Below are positions 26,488-37,736 of a stretch of DNA of 64,000 nucleotides, one piece after another. The position numbers and the translations under genes are program-made. Under the pieces are notes generated by a model. The model made no database searches, was not told the DNA's origin, and was given only the letters and a program-made list of their open reading frames with translations. The DNA is taken from positions 62,001-126,000 of the forward strand of contig NZ_QJSP01000011.1 in NCBI RefSeq assembly GCF_003217475.1. The letters are read 5' to 3'. The stretch is from Williamsia limnetica. GTDB lineage: Bacteria; Actinomycetota; Actinomycetes; Mycobacteriales; Mycobacteriaceae. The first letter of the stretch is position 1. Every line of letters begins with the position of its first letter.

Positions 26488-27621
26488 TCATTCGAACGCG
26501 GCGTTGACCTCGGCCTCGGTGAGCCCGTAGTCCTCCAGTGAGTACTTGTGCACCGGCTTGCGATCGCCTGACTTGCTCTCTTCGTCCAGTGCCCGCATCT
26601 CGGCGGCTGCGGCATCGGTGAGGTCCAGACCGAAGGTCCGGTAGATGTTCTCCACCGTCCCCATCGGATCGGTTCGGAAATCCCTGAAGTCGACATCGAT
26701 GAACTGAGCGGGGTCGTACTTGGCCCGAGCTGTGTTGAACGCGCGCAATCCCCGCGACCACAGTTCGAGCTGCGTCTTCCCGATCAGCTCCCCGTTGAAC
26801 ACGGTCGACCACCCTTCACCCGCCGCCTCGGCAAGGCTGCACATCGAAGGAATGATCGTGGCCGGCGGCCGGTGGGTCTGGATGATCAGGGCGTCGGGGT
26901 AGATGGCCATCAACTCGTCGAGCGCGAACAGATGACTCGGGTTCTTGAGGATCCAGCGACGCTCAGGCTGGTTCAACCCGATCAACTGGAGGTTCTTCTT
27001 GTGCCGGGTGTAGGCGTTGGTCCAGTTCTGCTGCTGCAGCCACTGCGAGTACGTCGGAAGGTACGACAGCGACTCATACGAGATCGACTTGAAGGTCTGG
27101 CGGAGCAACTGCCAGCACTCCTCCACGTCGGACGCGCTCATGTAGTGCAGCCCCATGAACTCCGGATTCTCGACGTGGTGTTGTTCGAGGCCACCCTGGA
27201 TCTGTTGGAAAACCGGGTTCGACTCCCAGGTGTCCCTCGGCGGCCGGGGTTGCGGGAACTCGGCCAGCCACATCTCGAGGCCCTGGTGTCCCGGATCGGC
27301 CGTCAGCAGGCGATGTAACGCAGTGGTGCCGGTGCGCGGCAGCCCCGTGACGAAAATCGGCCTGTCCACAGGGGCAGTCGCGTACTCGGGATTGGCCTTC
27401 CACGACGCCTCACTCAGGAGCCGGGCCACCAGCGCGCCGCGCAGGAAGTACCGGTTCATCTTGCTGCCGAGCTCGGTCATCCCCGCGTCCCGCACGTAGG
27501 ACTCCAACAGCACGCCGAGCGCCTCGGTGTAGTCGTCGACACCGAAGTCGTCGAGGCCACAGGCCTTGGTGGCGGAGGCATGCAGGTCTTCGACCGTGCC
27601 GACATCGGTTCTGGTGGTCAT
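26488..27621 (-). CDS. Sulfotransferase family protein (Rv3529c-like)
   Basis: The 377-residue protein has the 5'-phosphosulfate loop TGLPRTGTT at residues 92-100 and a later THRPPATIIPS that fits the 3'-phosphate-binding strand and Ser. It should transfer a sulfo group from PAPS to a hydroxyl. It is the last gene of an operon with hsaA-hsaC-hsaB, DUF1214 and SDR genes; M. tuberculosis has the same trio (Rv3531c-Rv3530c-Rv3529c) inside its KstR regulon. The acceptor is unknown; a steroid or side-chain intermediate is an inference from the operon. Confidence 0.8.
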   Translation of the reverse strand: MTTRTDVGTVEDLHASATKACGLDDFGVDDYTEALGVLLESYVRDAGMTELGSKMNRYFLRGALVARLLSEASWKANPEYATAPVDRPIFVTGLPRTGTTALHRLLTADPGHQGLEMWLAEFPQPRPPRDTWESNPVFQQIQGGLEQHHVENPEFMGLHYMSASDVEECWQLLRQTFKSISYESLSYLPTYSQWLQQQNWTNAYTRHKKNLQLIGLNQPERRWILKNPSHLFALDELMAIYPDALIIQTHRPPATIIPSMCSLAEAAGEGWSTVFNGELIGKTQLELWSRGLRAFNTARAKYDPAQFIDVDFRDFRTDPMGTVENIYRTFGLDLTDAAAAEMRALDEESKSGDRKPVHKYSLEDYGLTEAEVNAAFE

Positions 27622-27633
27622 GTGGCGCTCCTT

Positions 27634-28452
27634 CTAGACGTGGTATTCGCCGCAGTTGACATCGAGCGTCTGGCCCGTGATCGCGCTGGCCCAATCAGAT
27701 GCCAAGAACACTGCCGCGCGGGCGATCTCATCGGGCTCGGGTAGGCGTTTGAGGTCAGACTTCGACGCCGTCTGCTCGTACACCTGCTCAGGAGTGATGC
27801 CGTATTTCTTGGCGACCTCGCCGAAATACCATTTCAACTGGTCATCCCAGATATAGCCGGGAGCAACAGTATTGATGCGAATCCCCTTCTCCCCCAGCTC
27901 TGTCGCAAGTGTCTGCGACATCGCGAGCAGCGCAGCCTTGGACAACTTGTAGCTGCCGTACCGCGGTTCGGAGTGCCGCACCACCATCGAGTTGATCATC
28001 ACGATGGCGCCCGACGACTTCTCCAGCTCATCGGTGAAGGCCTTCGTCATCCGGAGCCCGCCCAGCACCGTGAGGTCGAGGCTCGAGCGAATGTGATCGA
28101 AGTCGGTGCGCGCCAGAGGCTTCATCGAGGGCAACGAGAATGCGTTGTTCACCAGCACATCGACGTGGCCGAACTCGGCGACGCTGCGCTCGACCAACGC
28201 CTGGACCGCGGCGTCGTCGGTGATGTCGGTGGGTACCTGGAGCGAGGTGCCACCGGCCGCCTGTATCTCCTTCGCGATGTCCTCGAGTCGGGACGCCGTT
28301 CTCGCCGCCAGCACCACCTTGGCACCGGCCGCGGCGGCCTGCAAGGCGATCGATCGACCGAGCCCCGGCCCGACACCGCCCACGACCACAACCTTGTCCG
28401 CGAGCAATCCCGAGTTTCCCGCGGGCGCGGCTGGGTTCACCGCGGCGGTCAT
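27634..28452 (-). CDS. SDR family oxidoreductase (Rv3530c-like)
   Basis: The 272-residue classical short-chain dehydrogenase has the cofactor loop GGVGPGLGRS, the structural VNNA, the catalytic Ser in INSM and YGSYKLSK (YxxxK). It overlaps the DUF1214 gene by 4 bp and is followed 12 bp later by the sulfotransferase. It probably oxidises or reduces a hydroxyl/keto group on a steroid-derived compound; the substrate is not known. Confidence 0.85.
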   Translation of the reverse strand: MTAAVNPAAPAGNSGLLADKVVVVGGVGPGLGRSIALQAAAAGAKVVLAARTASRLEDIAKEIQAAGGTSLQVPTDITDDAAVQALVERSVAEFGHVDVLVNNAFSLPSMKPLARTDFDHIRSSLDLTVLGGLRMTKAFTDELEKSSGAIVMINSMVVRHSEPRYGSYKLSKAALLAMSQTLATELGEKGIRINTVAPGYIWDDQLKWYFGEVAKKYGITPEQVYEQTASKSDLKRLPEPDEIARAAVFLASDWASAITGQTLDVNCGEYHV

Positions 28453-29654
28453 CCGAGCATCCTCTGTGCGAATCCACGTTGGCGCAGCGCGATCCGCTCA
28501 CGCCAGCCGGCCTCGTCGATGGTGTTCGTATCGTGATACGGCAAGTGCGCCGCGACGTCGCCGACATCGATGATCTCGACGGACGGCCCGTCCGACTCGG
28601 TGAGCGTTCGGGAGACCCTCTGCCACCTGAACTGTGCGATGCCCCGCTGTTTTCCCGTCGTCTCGATCCAGTTCGCGATCCCGGGATTCTGTTTGCTGAC
28701 GACCAACCGGATCATGCCGTCAGGATCCACCTGCGCCTGCGCGGTGTTCAGGCTCGTCTGGTGGTTGACGTAGTCGAGCGAGATGTACCACATGCTGCCG
28801 AGCTGAAAACCCTGATAGGGCGCATCGGATTTGGGGACGGTGATCACCATGGCCTCGTGATCGGCGAGGTCGTAGTGACCCACCGAGGAGAACTGGGTGC
28901 TGAGTCCACCCGGGGTCAGCCGAGGTGCTGTCAGGGTGTTCACCGGCAGATCCAGATAGAACCACTTGGGGAAGTTGAACCAGGTGTTGATGCGCGACAA
29001 CAGCATCTTGCCCGCGACGTGATAGCGCCGGGTGATCTGCGCCAGTCCGGCTTCCTCCGGAGCGGTGCCGACAGTGTCGACGCGCTCGATGCGTATTTGT
29101 CCTTTCTGCGCGGACCAGTCGCCGTATACCTCCCGCACCGCAAGCATCGACGACCCCTCGCCCAGCACGAAGTAGTTCGGGCCCGGATCATCCTTGGGTG
29201 GTCCGAACCGGAGGGTGAACGATCCGTCTGGTTCGATGTCGAGCCGGCGGTCGTCGAAGGCGTCGTCGCCGCCTGGAACATCGGTCGCCGTGTAGTCACC
29301 TTTGAGGACCTGAAAACTCAGATCTGCGGTGGTGCCGCGGGTTCCGGTGATCACATACTCGGCGTCGGCCTCGACATTGGCGTGGTAGTACAGCGTGTCA
29401 GGGTTGTCGAGGCCCATCTTGGTATAAGGCCCGGTCGACGTCACGAAGAAAGGATGGCTCTTGTCGTACGCCCAGGCCATCTGCAAACTGGCCCGGATGC
29501 TGCCGGCGAGATAGTCGTATCCCTCTGCGAGATCGTCGTCGTTGCGTATGAAATCCGCCGAGGCGATCAGCTTCTCGGCCTCGGCCACAGCCGCCGCGAA
29601 CGGCGCTGTCACATCGGGGGCAGCTGCGACTTCAGTGGTAACAGGGGTTGTCAT
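28449..29654 (-). CDS. DUF1214 domain protein (Rv3531c-like)
   Basis: The 401-residue protein ends in a DUF1214 region (PNTLTAPRL-type segment, then YQGFQLGSMWYISLDYVNHQTSLN and SKQNPGIANWIETTG). I use the ATG at 29654, which has GAGGAG just upstream; the start at 29705 would overlap hsaB. Molecular function is unknown for this family. Its place in the hsa operon, with the same SDR and sulfotransferase neighbours as in M. tuberculosis, implies a conserved three-gene unit. Confidence 0.75.
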   Translation of the reverse strand: MTTPVTTEVAAAPDVTAPFAAAVAEAEKLIASADFIRNDDDLAEGYDYLAGSIRASLQMAWAYDKSHPFFVTSTGPYTKMGLDNPDTLYYHANVEADAEYVITGTRGTTADLSFQVLKGDYTATDVPGGDDAFDDRRLDIEPDGSFTLRFGPPKDDPGPNYFVLGEGSSMLAVREVYGDWSAQKGQIRIERVDTVGTAPEEAGLAQITRRYHVAGKMLLSRINTWFNFPKWFYLDLPVNTLTAPRLTPGGLSTQFSSVGHYDLADHEAMVITVPKSDAPYQGFQLGSMWYISLDYVNHQTSLNTAQAQVDPDGMIRLVVSKQNPGIANWIETTGKQRGIAQFRWQRVSRTLTESDGPSVEIIDVGDVAAHLPYHDTNTIDEAGWRERIALRQRGFAQRMLG

Positions 29655-29685
29655 CTCGCTCCTCGTTGAACGGCTGAACGCACTA

Positions 29686-30258
29686 CTACAGCCAGGTATC
29701 GCCACCGGTCCAGGTCAGGAAATTCTCGAGTTCCGCCTGAGCCGGCGTGACGTGCGGGTGCTCAGTGGACAGGTAGCCACCACGGTAGAACAGCAAAGGC
29801 TTGTCCTGCAGCACTTCCCCCAAAGTCTGCACCCTTCCGATCACGATGAAGTGATCTCCGCCGTCGTCGACGCGCTCGAGGGTGCAGTCGACCCACGACA
29901 GCGAGTGTTTGATCACCGGCAAACCCAGCGGCGAGGGGTCCCAATCGATTCCGGCGAACTTGTCGTCACCGGGCGCACCGAAGGCCGCACTCACGTTCTG
30001 CTGGTTGTTGGAGAGCACATTCACACAGAACTTCTTGCTCTGCTCGATGACCTTCCAGCTCCGGGAGGTCTTCATCGGACAGAACAGGACAAGCGGCGGA
30101 TCGAGCGAAAGCGCGGCGAACGACTGACAGGCGAACCCGACCGGCGTGTCATCCGGCGCCACCGTGGTGATGACCGTGACGCCTGTACAGAACTGGCCCA
30201 TCGCGGTCCGAAACTGCCGACCATCAAAATCGTCTGTGCCCAGCGGATACGAGACCAT
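29686..30258 (-). CDS. hsaB: Flavin reductase HsaB of 3-HSA monooxygenase
   Basis: The 190-residue flavin reductase supplies reduced FMN to HsaA for hydroxylation of 3-HSA to 3,4-DHSA. The fold is recognisable from FRTAMGQFCTGVTVITT, SFAALSLDPPLVLFCP and SLSWVDCTLERVDDGGDHFIVIGRV. The gene lies 3 bp downstream of hsaC and 31 bp upstream of the DUF1214 gene. An HpaC/NtaB-type reductase for another oxygenase is possible but the neighbours argue for HsaB. Confidence 0.9.
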   Translation of the reverse strand: MVSYPLGTDDFDGRQFRTAMGQFCTGVTVITTVAPDDTPVGFACQSFAALSLDPPLVLFCPMKTSRSWKVIEQSKKFCVNVLSNNQQNVSAAFGAPGDDKFAGIDWDPSPLGLPVIKHSLSWVDCTLERVDDGGDHFIVIGRVQTLGEVLQDKPLLFYRGGYLSTEHPHVTPAQAELENFLTWTGGDTWL

Positions 30259-30261
30259 ATC

Positions 30262-32444
<2,183 letters not shown>

Positions 32445-32486
32445 CGAGCAACTCCTCGCTCTCGTTCCACTTCTTCGTTCCAAGAC

Positions 32487-32500
32487 TAGAACACGTTCTC
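32487..32500. promoter_or_regulatory. KstR box upstream of hsaA (one mismatch)
   Basis: TAGAACACGTTCTC matches TnnAACnnGTTnnA except for the last base. It lies 43 bp upstream of hsaA, on the hsaA side of the divergent hsaA-kshA promoter region. Confidence 0.65.
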
Positions 32501-32578
32501 ATTTATGTCGAGTACTGGGGGTTTACCCCACAATCTGCCGCAAAAGTGCCGTTTGGCTGGCGGGAATCAACGAAATTT

Positions 32579-32592
32579 TGTAACATGTTCTA
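32579..32592. promoter_or_regulatory. KstR box upstream of kshA
   Basis: TGTAACATGTTCTA matches all fixed bases of TnnAACnnGTTnnA. It lies about 100 bp upstream of kshA, so the hsaA and kshA promoters each have their own operator 92 bp apart. Confidence 0.8.
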
Positions 32593-32694
32593 GTAAGCGG
32601 AGGCGCTTAAAGAGACGTAGGCGTAGCTCGACCCGGACAGCAACGCGGCAGATGCGCAGCTCATCGCGACATCGCCGAACATAGGGAGCAGAAC

Positions 32695-33879
32695 ATGGTG
32701 GAGACGAAGGCAAAGGCGGGGATCGACAACAGTGCCGATGGCGGCGCTGTTCGCGAAATCGACACCGGCACGCCGCCGACCCGATTCGCCCGCGGATGGC
32801 ACTGCCTCGGTCTGTTGTCGGACTACGACGACGGCAAGCCGCACTCGGTCACCGTCTTCGGGACCAAGCTGGTGGTGTGGGTGGCCGAGGGAGAACTGAA
32901 GATCCTCGACGCCTACTGCCGACACATGGGCGGCGATCTCTCGCAGGGGTCGATCAAGGACGGCAACATCGCCTGCCCGTTCCATGACTGGCGCTGGAAG
33001 GCAAACGGCCGGTGTGCCGGCGTCCCGTACGCGAAGCGCGCACCGAAGCTGGCCAAGACGCGGCCGTGGCCCGGCATGATCCGCAACGGGCAGGTCTTCG
33101 TCTACAACGACCCCGAGGGCAACCCGCCGCCGGACGACGTCGTCATCCCCGAACTCGACGAATTGAACAGCGATCAGTGGACGGGGTGGACCTGGAACAC
33201 CATCGTCATCGAGGGTTCCAACTGCCGCGAGATCATCGACAACGTCGTCGACATGGCGCACTTCTTCTACGTGCACTATTCGCTGCCCGACTACTTCAAG
33301 AACGTCTTCGAAGGCGAGACCGCGGCGCAGTACATGAACTCGCACGGCCGCCCGGATGTCGACATCATGACCGCGTACGGCGACACCAAACTCGAGTCGA
33401 TCGCCGCCTACTACGGTCCGGCCTACATGCTGAACCCGATGGTGCAGTACTACGGCGGCTACGCGATCGAGACCATCCTGACCAACTGCCACTACCCGAT
33501 CGACAACAACTCGTTCGTGCTGATGTACGGCGTCATCGCCAAGATCCCCGAGGGTTTGACCGCGGACCAGGCAGACAAGATGGCCACGAAGATCACCGCG
33601 GGAATCGAGGTCGGCTTCCTCCAGGACGTCGAGATCTGGAAGCACAAGAGCCGCATCGACAATCCGCTGCTGGTCGAGGAAGACGGCCCGGTGTATCAGC
33701 TGCGCCGCTGGTACGAACAGTTCTATGTGGACGTCGCTGATGTCACCGAAGAGATGACGCAGCGCTACGAGTACGAAATCGACACCACCAAGGCCGTCGA
33801 GAACTGGAACCTCGAGGTCCAGGAGAACATCCGGCTCAAGGCCGAACGCGCCGACGCGGAAAAGGCCGCGGCGACCTGA
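32695..33879 (+). CDS. kshA: 3-ketosteroid 9alpha-hydroxylase oxygenase KshA
   Basis: The 394-residue Rieske oxygenase adds the 9alpha-hydroxyl which, with the KstD reaction, opens ring B. The Rieske ligands are C75 and H77 (CRHMGG) and C94 and H97 (CPFHDW). The mononuclear iron site is seen as H189 and H194 in MAHFFYVHYS. It needs the reductase KshB, which is not in this window. It overlaps the next small gene by one base, and a KstR box controls its promoter. Confidence 0.95.
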   Translation: MVETKAKAGIDNSADGGAVREIDTGTPPTRFARGWHCLGLLSDYDDGKPHSVTVFGTKLVVWVAEGELKILDAYCRHMGGDLSQGSIKDGNIACPFHDWRWKANGRCAGVPYAKRAPKLAKTRPWPGMIRNGQVFVYNDPEGNPPPDDVVIPELDELNSDQWTGWTWNTIVIEGSNCREIIDNVVDMAHFFYVHYSLPDYFKNVFEGETAAQYMNSHGRPDVDIMTAYGDTKLESIAAYYGPAYMLNPMVQYYGGYAIETILTNCHYPIDNNSFVLMYGVIAKIPEGLTADQADKMATKITAGIEVGFLQDVEIWKHKSRIDNPLLVEEDGPVYQLRRWYEQFYVDVADVTEEMTQRYEYEIDTTKAVENWNLEVQENIRLKAERADAEKAAAT

Positions 33880-34238
33880 TGACGGTCAGCTGGTCCAAGG
33901 CCCCGGATTTCACCGCCGATCCGGAGCGGAAGGCCGCCGTCCAGGAGGCCACGACCCGGGACAAGGAGCACTATCTCCGGGGCGGTCTGACCGAGATCGA
34001 ATGCCGGGCCTGTCACGCCTGCGTGATGGTGAAGAAATACAGCCCGCACCACACCAGCGTGCAGTGGACCTCGGCGGCCCGCGACAATTGCCCTGAGTTC
34101 AAGGCGATCCGCGCCGAAGGGGGCAACCCCGCGATGCTTCCCACCTGCCCGAGAATGTCTGCGAGCATCGATCACGGGGTGAGCGAGGGGATCATCCCCA
34201 AAGAGTCTCCCGACGTCGACCCCGACGGGTACTACTGA
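33879..34238 (+). CDS. Small conserved protein with CxxCxxC motif (Rv3527-like)
   Basis: The 119-residue protein has ECRACHACVMVKKYSPHH near the middle and further Cys in DNCPEF and PTCPRM. The five Cys suggest a metal or Fe-S site. It is coupled to kshA by a one-base overlap, as the hypothetical gene Rv3527 follows kshA in M. tuberculosis. A role in electron transfer or in maturing the Rieske enzyme would fit, but nothing in the sequence proves it. Confidence 0.7.
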   Translation: MTVSWSKAPDFTADPERKAAVQEATTRDKEHYLRGGLTEIECRACHACVMVKKYSPHHTSVQWTSAARDNCPEFKAIRAEGGNPAMLPTCPRMSASIDHGVSEGIIPKESPDVDPDGYY

Positions 34239-34263
34239 GTTCCGCGAGAATCTGCTCCACATA

Positions 34264-34343
34264 CAGGAATCCGCTCCGCTTCCAGTGCGCTGGAAGTGGA
34301 GCGGATTTCTGTAAGTGGAGCGGATTTCTGTAAGTGGAGCGGA
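34264..34343. terminator. Hairpin with tandem 19-bp repeats downstream of kshA operon
   Basis: Arms 34264-34284 and 34291-34311 form a 21-bp stem with two G-U pairs and a 6-nt loop. The right arm is then repeated: units at 34293-34311, 34312-34330 and 34331-34343 (partial) share AAGTGGAGCGGATTTCTG with a 19-bp period. It lies between convergent genes and should terminate both. Confidence 0.7.
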
Positions 34344-34362
34344 TGTGGGTCGGTCAGGACGA

Positions 34363-35310
34363 CTAGCGTTGCGGGCCGTAAGGACCGGGCTGCTGGGGCG
34401 GGTACCCACCCGGTTGGCCGTACCCGGGCTGCTGCTGACCGTAACCCTGGCCCGGCTGCTGACCATAGCCCTGACCCGGCTGCTGACCGAAGCCCTGGCC
34501 CGGCTGCTGACCATAGCCCTGACCCGGCTGCTGACCGTAACCCTGGCCCGGCTGCTGACCGAAGCCCTGACCCGCGGGCGGGCCGTACCCCTGAGGAGTC
34601 TGATTGCCCGTCGGACGCCCCGGCGGGGAGGTCAGCGCGAAGAACACCGACAATCCACCGGCGATCAGCGCAGCCAGTGCGCCGATGGTCACCAACCAGA
34701 GCCCGAAACCGGCATCGGAGATGTCTGAATCGCCCGCATCCTCGAGGACTGCACCGGCCGGACCGAAAAGATAGACCAACGCCAGGATGATCGCGATGAA
34801 TCCGAGAACCGTAGCGGCAATGGCGCCGATACCCGGGAACTTGTTGATGATCAGTGGCACTGCAGCCGCGATGATCAACACGCCCAAGATGACGGTGAAG
34901 ATTCCCGGTGATTTACCGCTGTCCTCCAGCAACTGCGCGATCTCGTCGCTACCTGAACCATCGACGGACACCGAACCCATTCCTGAAATCGAGACACTGG
35001 CGAGCTCGTTGTCATCGGCGGCCCAGCTGAAGAAGCTGAACAGCATCATCAGCAAGCCGCCGACCGCGACCGCGATACCGGTGAACTTCAGAAGTGAGTT
35101 CGACGACGTCGGTGCGAGCAAACCGCCCGCGGGGGATCGCCTGCCACCCGGTGCTGCACCGAATCCCGACTGTGGGGGCTGCTGATATCCACCCGGCTGG
35201 TAGCCACCTCCCGGATGGCCGCCGGCGGGCTGACCGTGAGCGCCGGACGGATAACCACCCGGCTGACCGCCGGGCGGAGGGAAGTTGCCGGGTGGTGGGC
35301 CGTACGTCAT
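34363..35310 (-). CDS. Membrane protein with Gly/Gln/Pro-rich tails, paralogue A
   Basis: The 315-residue protein has a Gly/Pro-rich N-terminus (to ~70), four hydrophobic segments in the middle (~72-240) and a C-terminal tail of six PGQGYGQQ-type octapeptides (residues 245-293). The first extracellular loop has [14 protein letters not shown]. The next gene encodes a paralogue with the same core, so this is a local duplication. No enzyme motif is visible; low-complexity tails often mediate self-association or envelope contacts. Neither gene has a KstR box, so the link to steroids is only location. Confidence 0.75.
   Translation of the reverse strand: MTYGPPPGNFPPPGGQPGGYPSGAHGQPAGGHPGGGYQPGGYQQPPQSGFGAAPGGRRSPAGGLLAPTSSNSLLKFTGIAVAVGGLLMMLFSFFSWAADDNELASVSISGMGSVSVDGSGSDEIAQLLEDSGKSPGIFTVILGVLIIAAAVPLIINKFPGIGAIAATVLGFIAIILALVYLFGPAGAVLEDAGDSDISDAGFGLWLVTIGALAALIAGGLSVFFALTSPPGRPTGNQTPQGYGPPAGQGFGQQPGQGYGQQPGQGYGQQPGQGFGQQPGQGYGQQPGQGYGQQQPGYGQPGGYPPQQPGPYGPQR
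34432..34578 (-). repeat. Six 24-bp tandem repeats encoding PGQG(Y/F)GQQ
   Basis: Six in-frame copies of a 24-bp unit encode the tail of the membrane protein. Copies alternate Tyr and Phe at position 5. Such arrays can change copy number between strains. Confidence 0.8.
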
Positions 35311-35391
35311 ATGTCCCCCTGCTGTGAGTGGTTCACCCGTCCAGCGGGCGTCGATGATCGAAATCGATCGTAACGCGGGGGTCCTATCGGG

Positions 35392-36561
35392 TTATCGGCC
35401 GTCCTCGTCCTGCACTGTGTGCCGCGGCGCCGGAGCACGTCGAGATGGTGGACGCTGCTGTCCGGGCGGCCCGTCGCCGCCGGGCGGAATCGGACCGGTC
35501 TGGCGGCGACCGGGCGACACCGGACCCGGCGGTACCGCTCGCGGAGGTCGATCTCTGTCTCCCACCGGCTGATTCACGGTCGGGTACGAGTTCGGCAGCG
35601 GTCTCGGAGGTGGGGTGGGCCGATATCCGGGCGTAGCGGGTGGTGGACGTCGTCCCATCGACCCATCTCCGCCACCTTGGCGGGCGCGATAGCCCGGCTG
35701 CGGCCGGAAATCCGGGCGAGGTGGGGACGGCGGTACGGTCGGGGCCGGCCGGTCGCGATAGCGCGGCTCGAATTCGCGTTGACCGGGTCCGCCACGGACA
35801 GGCTCTGCCGATCGATCGCGGGCGGTCTCACCAGCACTCCTGCGCTGTGTCGATGGTCGAGCTCCGGACTCCGCCCTACGCCTGGGGGCAGCAGATTCGG
35901 TCAGCGGCCGGCGCCGCCCACGTAGTGCGGTGATCGTGCCGAATCCGGACGCGGCCAACGCAACAAACGCACCGAGGGTGACGAGCCACAGTCCGACACC
36001 TGCGTAACCGATTCCGGTACTGCCGGTTCCGTCGAGTACGGCATCACCCGGAGCGAACAGGTACTCCAGGGACATGAAGACCGCGATCAGCGCGAGCACA
36101 GCACCTGCTGCCGCCCCGAGTCCGGGATAGCGATTGATCACCATCAGGATCGCCGCACCGGCCAGCAGTGCACCGAACAACGCTGTGAAGACTCCCGGCG
36201 CTTTGCCCCGTTCGTCGAGTTCGGCTGCCACGTCGGCCGATCCACCCAGCGCCTGGGCGCGCGCCTCCGACGCCTCGAACGACACCGAACCCATCCCGGT
36301 CACCGACAGGCTCAGCTCATCGTCGGAGGCCGACGCCCAGGTGAGGAAACTGCAGACGACGATGAGCACTCCCGCCGCGGCGAGCACCAGGCCCGCGAAG
36401 CGTAAACGCGAATCACCTGACGACGCCGCGAACAGACCACCGCCAGACGTCGAGCGACGACCGGCATTCTCGGCGGCAGGCACGGTGCGTGGGCGACGCC
36501 CGGAGGGCGCCCCCGCAGACTGCCAATCTCCGGGATCCACGCGTGACCGGTCGTACGTCAT
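35392..36561 (-). CDS. Membrane protein with Pro/Arg-rich tail, paralogue B
   Basis: The 389-residue protein shares the core of the gene downstream: a first hydrophobic segment, then SVTGMGSVSFEASE, KAPGVFTALFGALLAGAAILMVINRYPG and GVGLWLVTLGAF. Its C-terminal third is instead rich in Pro and Arg (RPPPATPGYRPTPPPRPLP). Both start with MTY. The conserved core with diverged tails suggests duplication followed by tail exchange. The function is unknown; four membrane segments are likely. Confidence 0.7.
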   Translation of the reverse strand: MTYDRSRVDPGDWQSAGAPSGRRPRTVPAAENAGRRSTSGGGLFAASSGDSRLRFAGLVLAAAGVLIVVCSFLTWASASDDELSLSVTGMGSVSFEASEARAQALGGSADVAAELDERGKAPGVFTALFGALLAGAAILMVINRYPGLGAAAGAVLALIAVFMSLEYLFAPGDAVLDGTGSTGIGYAGVGLWLVTLGAFVALAASGFGTITALRGRRRPLTESAAPRRRAESGARPSTQRRSAGETARDRSAEPVRGGPGQREFEPRYRDRPAPTVPPSPPRPDFRPQPGYRARQGGGDGSMGRRPPPATPGYRPTPPPRPLPNSYPTVNQPVGDRDRPPRAVPPGPVSPGRRQTGPIPPGGDGPPGQQRPPSRRAPAPRHTVQDEDGR

Positions 36562-36650
36562 GTGCCCTCACCGATCACCTCGCGCGGAGTCCGACCCGCA
36601 CCCGAGTCGTCAATTCGGACAAATGGTAACCCGAGTCACCCGCTTCGGCG

Positions 36651-37736
36651 TCACACTCCGGCGTTGGCGTCCTGCTTTTTCTTCAGCTCGAGAGCGATGT
36701 CGATGAGTTGGTCTTCCTGTCCACCGACCAGTTTGCGGGCACCGGCCTCGAGAAGGATTTCTGCAGCCGAAACCCCGTATTTCTCGGCGTGACCTTCGGC
36801 GTGCTTGAGGAAGGAGCTGTAGCAGCCCGCGTAGCCCATCATCATCGCCGGACGATCCACCAGACACTCAGAGGGCATCACCGGCCGCACCACGTCCTGG
36901 GCGGCGTCGGCGATCTTCATGAAATCGACCCCCGTACTGATACCGAGCTTGTCGCAGACCCCCACGAACGCCTCCACCGGCGTATTGCCTGCACCTGCGC
37001 CGAATCGGCGCACCGATCCATCGATCTGCTGTGCCCCGGCTCGCACCGCCGCAATCGAGTTCGCCACGGCGATATCAAGGTTCTCGTGGCCGTGGAATCC
37101 GATCTGCGCATCGTCACCGAGTTCGTCTTTGAGCGCCGCAACACGATCCGACACCTGTTCGAGGACAAGGGCCCCGGCCGAATCCACGACGTACACGCAC
37201 TGGCAACCGGCGTCGGCCATGATGCGGGCCTGCCTCGCCAGGACTTCCGGCGGCTGACTGTGCGACATCATCAGAAATCCGACAGTCTCCAGACCGAGTT
37301 CCCGGGCCAGGCCGAAATGCTGGATCGAGACGTCGGCTTCGGTGCAGTGCGTCGCGATCCGGCAGATCTGCGCGCCGCCATCCTGCGCCGCCCGGATGTC
37401 ATCCTTGACACCCAGACCCGGCAGCATGAGGAAAGCGATCTTCGCAGTCGTCGCGGTCTCCACCGCTGCCTTGATCAGTTGCTGCTCCGGCGTTTTCGAG
37501 AAACCGTAGTTGAACGACGAACCACCCAAACCATCGCCATGGGTCACCTCGATCACCGGCACCCCCGCGCCATCGAGAGCGCCAACGATGTCGCGGACCT
37601 CCTGCTCGGTGAACTGATGCCGCTTGTGATGACTCCCGTCCCGCAACGAGGAGTCGGTGATCCGGATGTGGAGCGCATCGCTGTACTTTCGTGCACCGGC
37701 CATCAAGTCTGTGGAATTGGCGAACATGTCAGACAC
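36651..37736 (-). CDS. hsaF: 4-hydroxy-2-oxohexanoate aldolase HsaF
   Basis: The 361-residue DRE-TIM aldolase splits 4-hydroxy-2-oxohexanoate into pyruvate and propanal. The divalent-metal motif is in [16 protein letters not shown], and [15 protein letters not shown] carries the two metal-binding His. Its start overlaps the hsaG end by 8 bp, matching the known physical complex in which the aldehyde is channelled to HsaG. It is third in hsaE-hsaG-hsaF. Confidence 0.92.
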   Translation of the reverse strand: MSDMFANSTDLMAGARKYSDALHIRITDSSLRDGSHHKRHQFTEQEVRDIVGALDGAGVPVIEVTHGDGLGGSSFNYGFSKTPEQQLIKAAVETATTAKIAFLMLPGLGVKDDIRAAQDGGAQICRIATHCTEADVSIQHFGLARELGLETVGFLMMSHSQPPEVLARQARIMADAGCQCVYVVDSAGALVLEQVSDRVAALKDELGDDAQIGFHGHENLDIAVANSIAAVRAGAQQIDGSVRRFGAGAGNTPVEAFVGVCDKLGISTGVDFMKIADAAQDVVRPVMPSECLVDRPAMMMGYAGCYSSFLKHAEGHAEKYGVSAAEILLEAGARKLVGGQEDQLIDIALELKKKQDANAGV

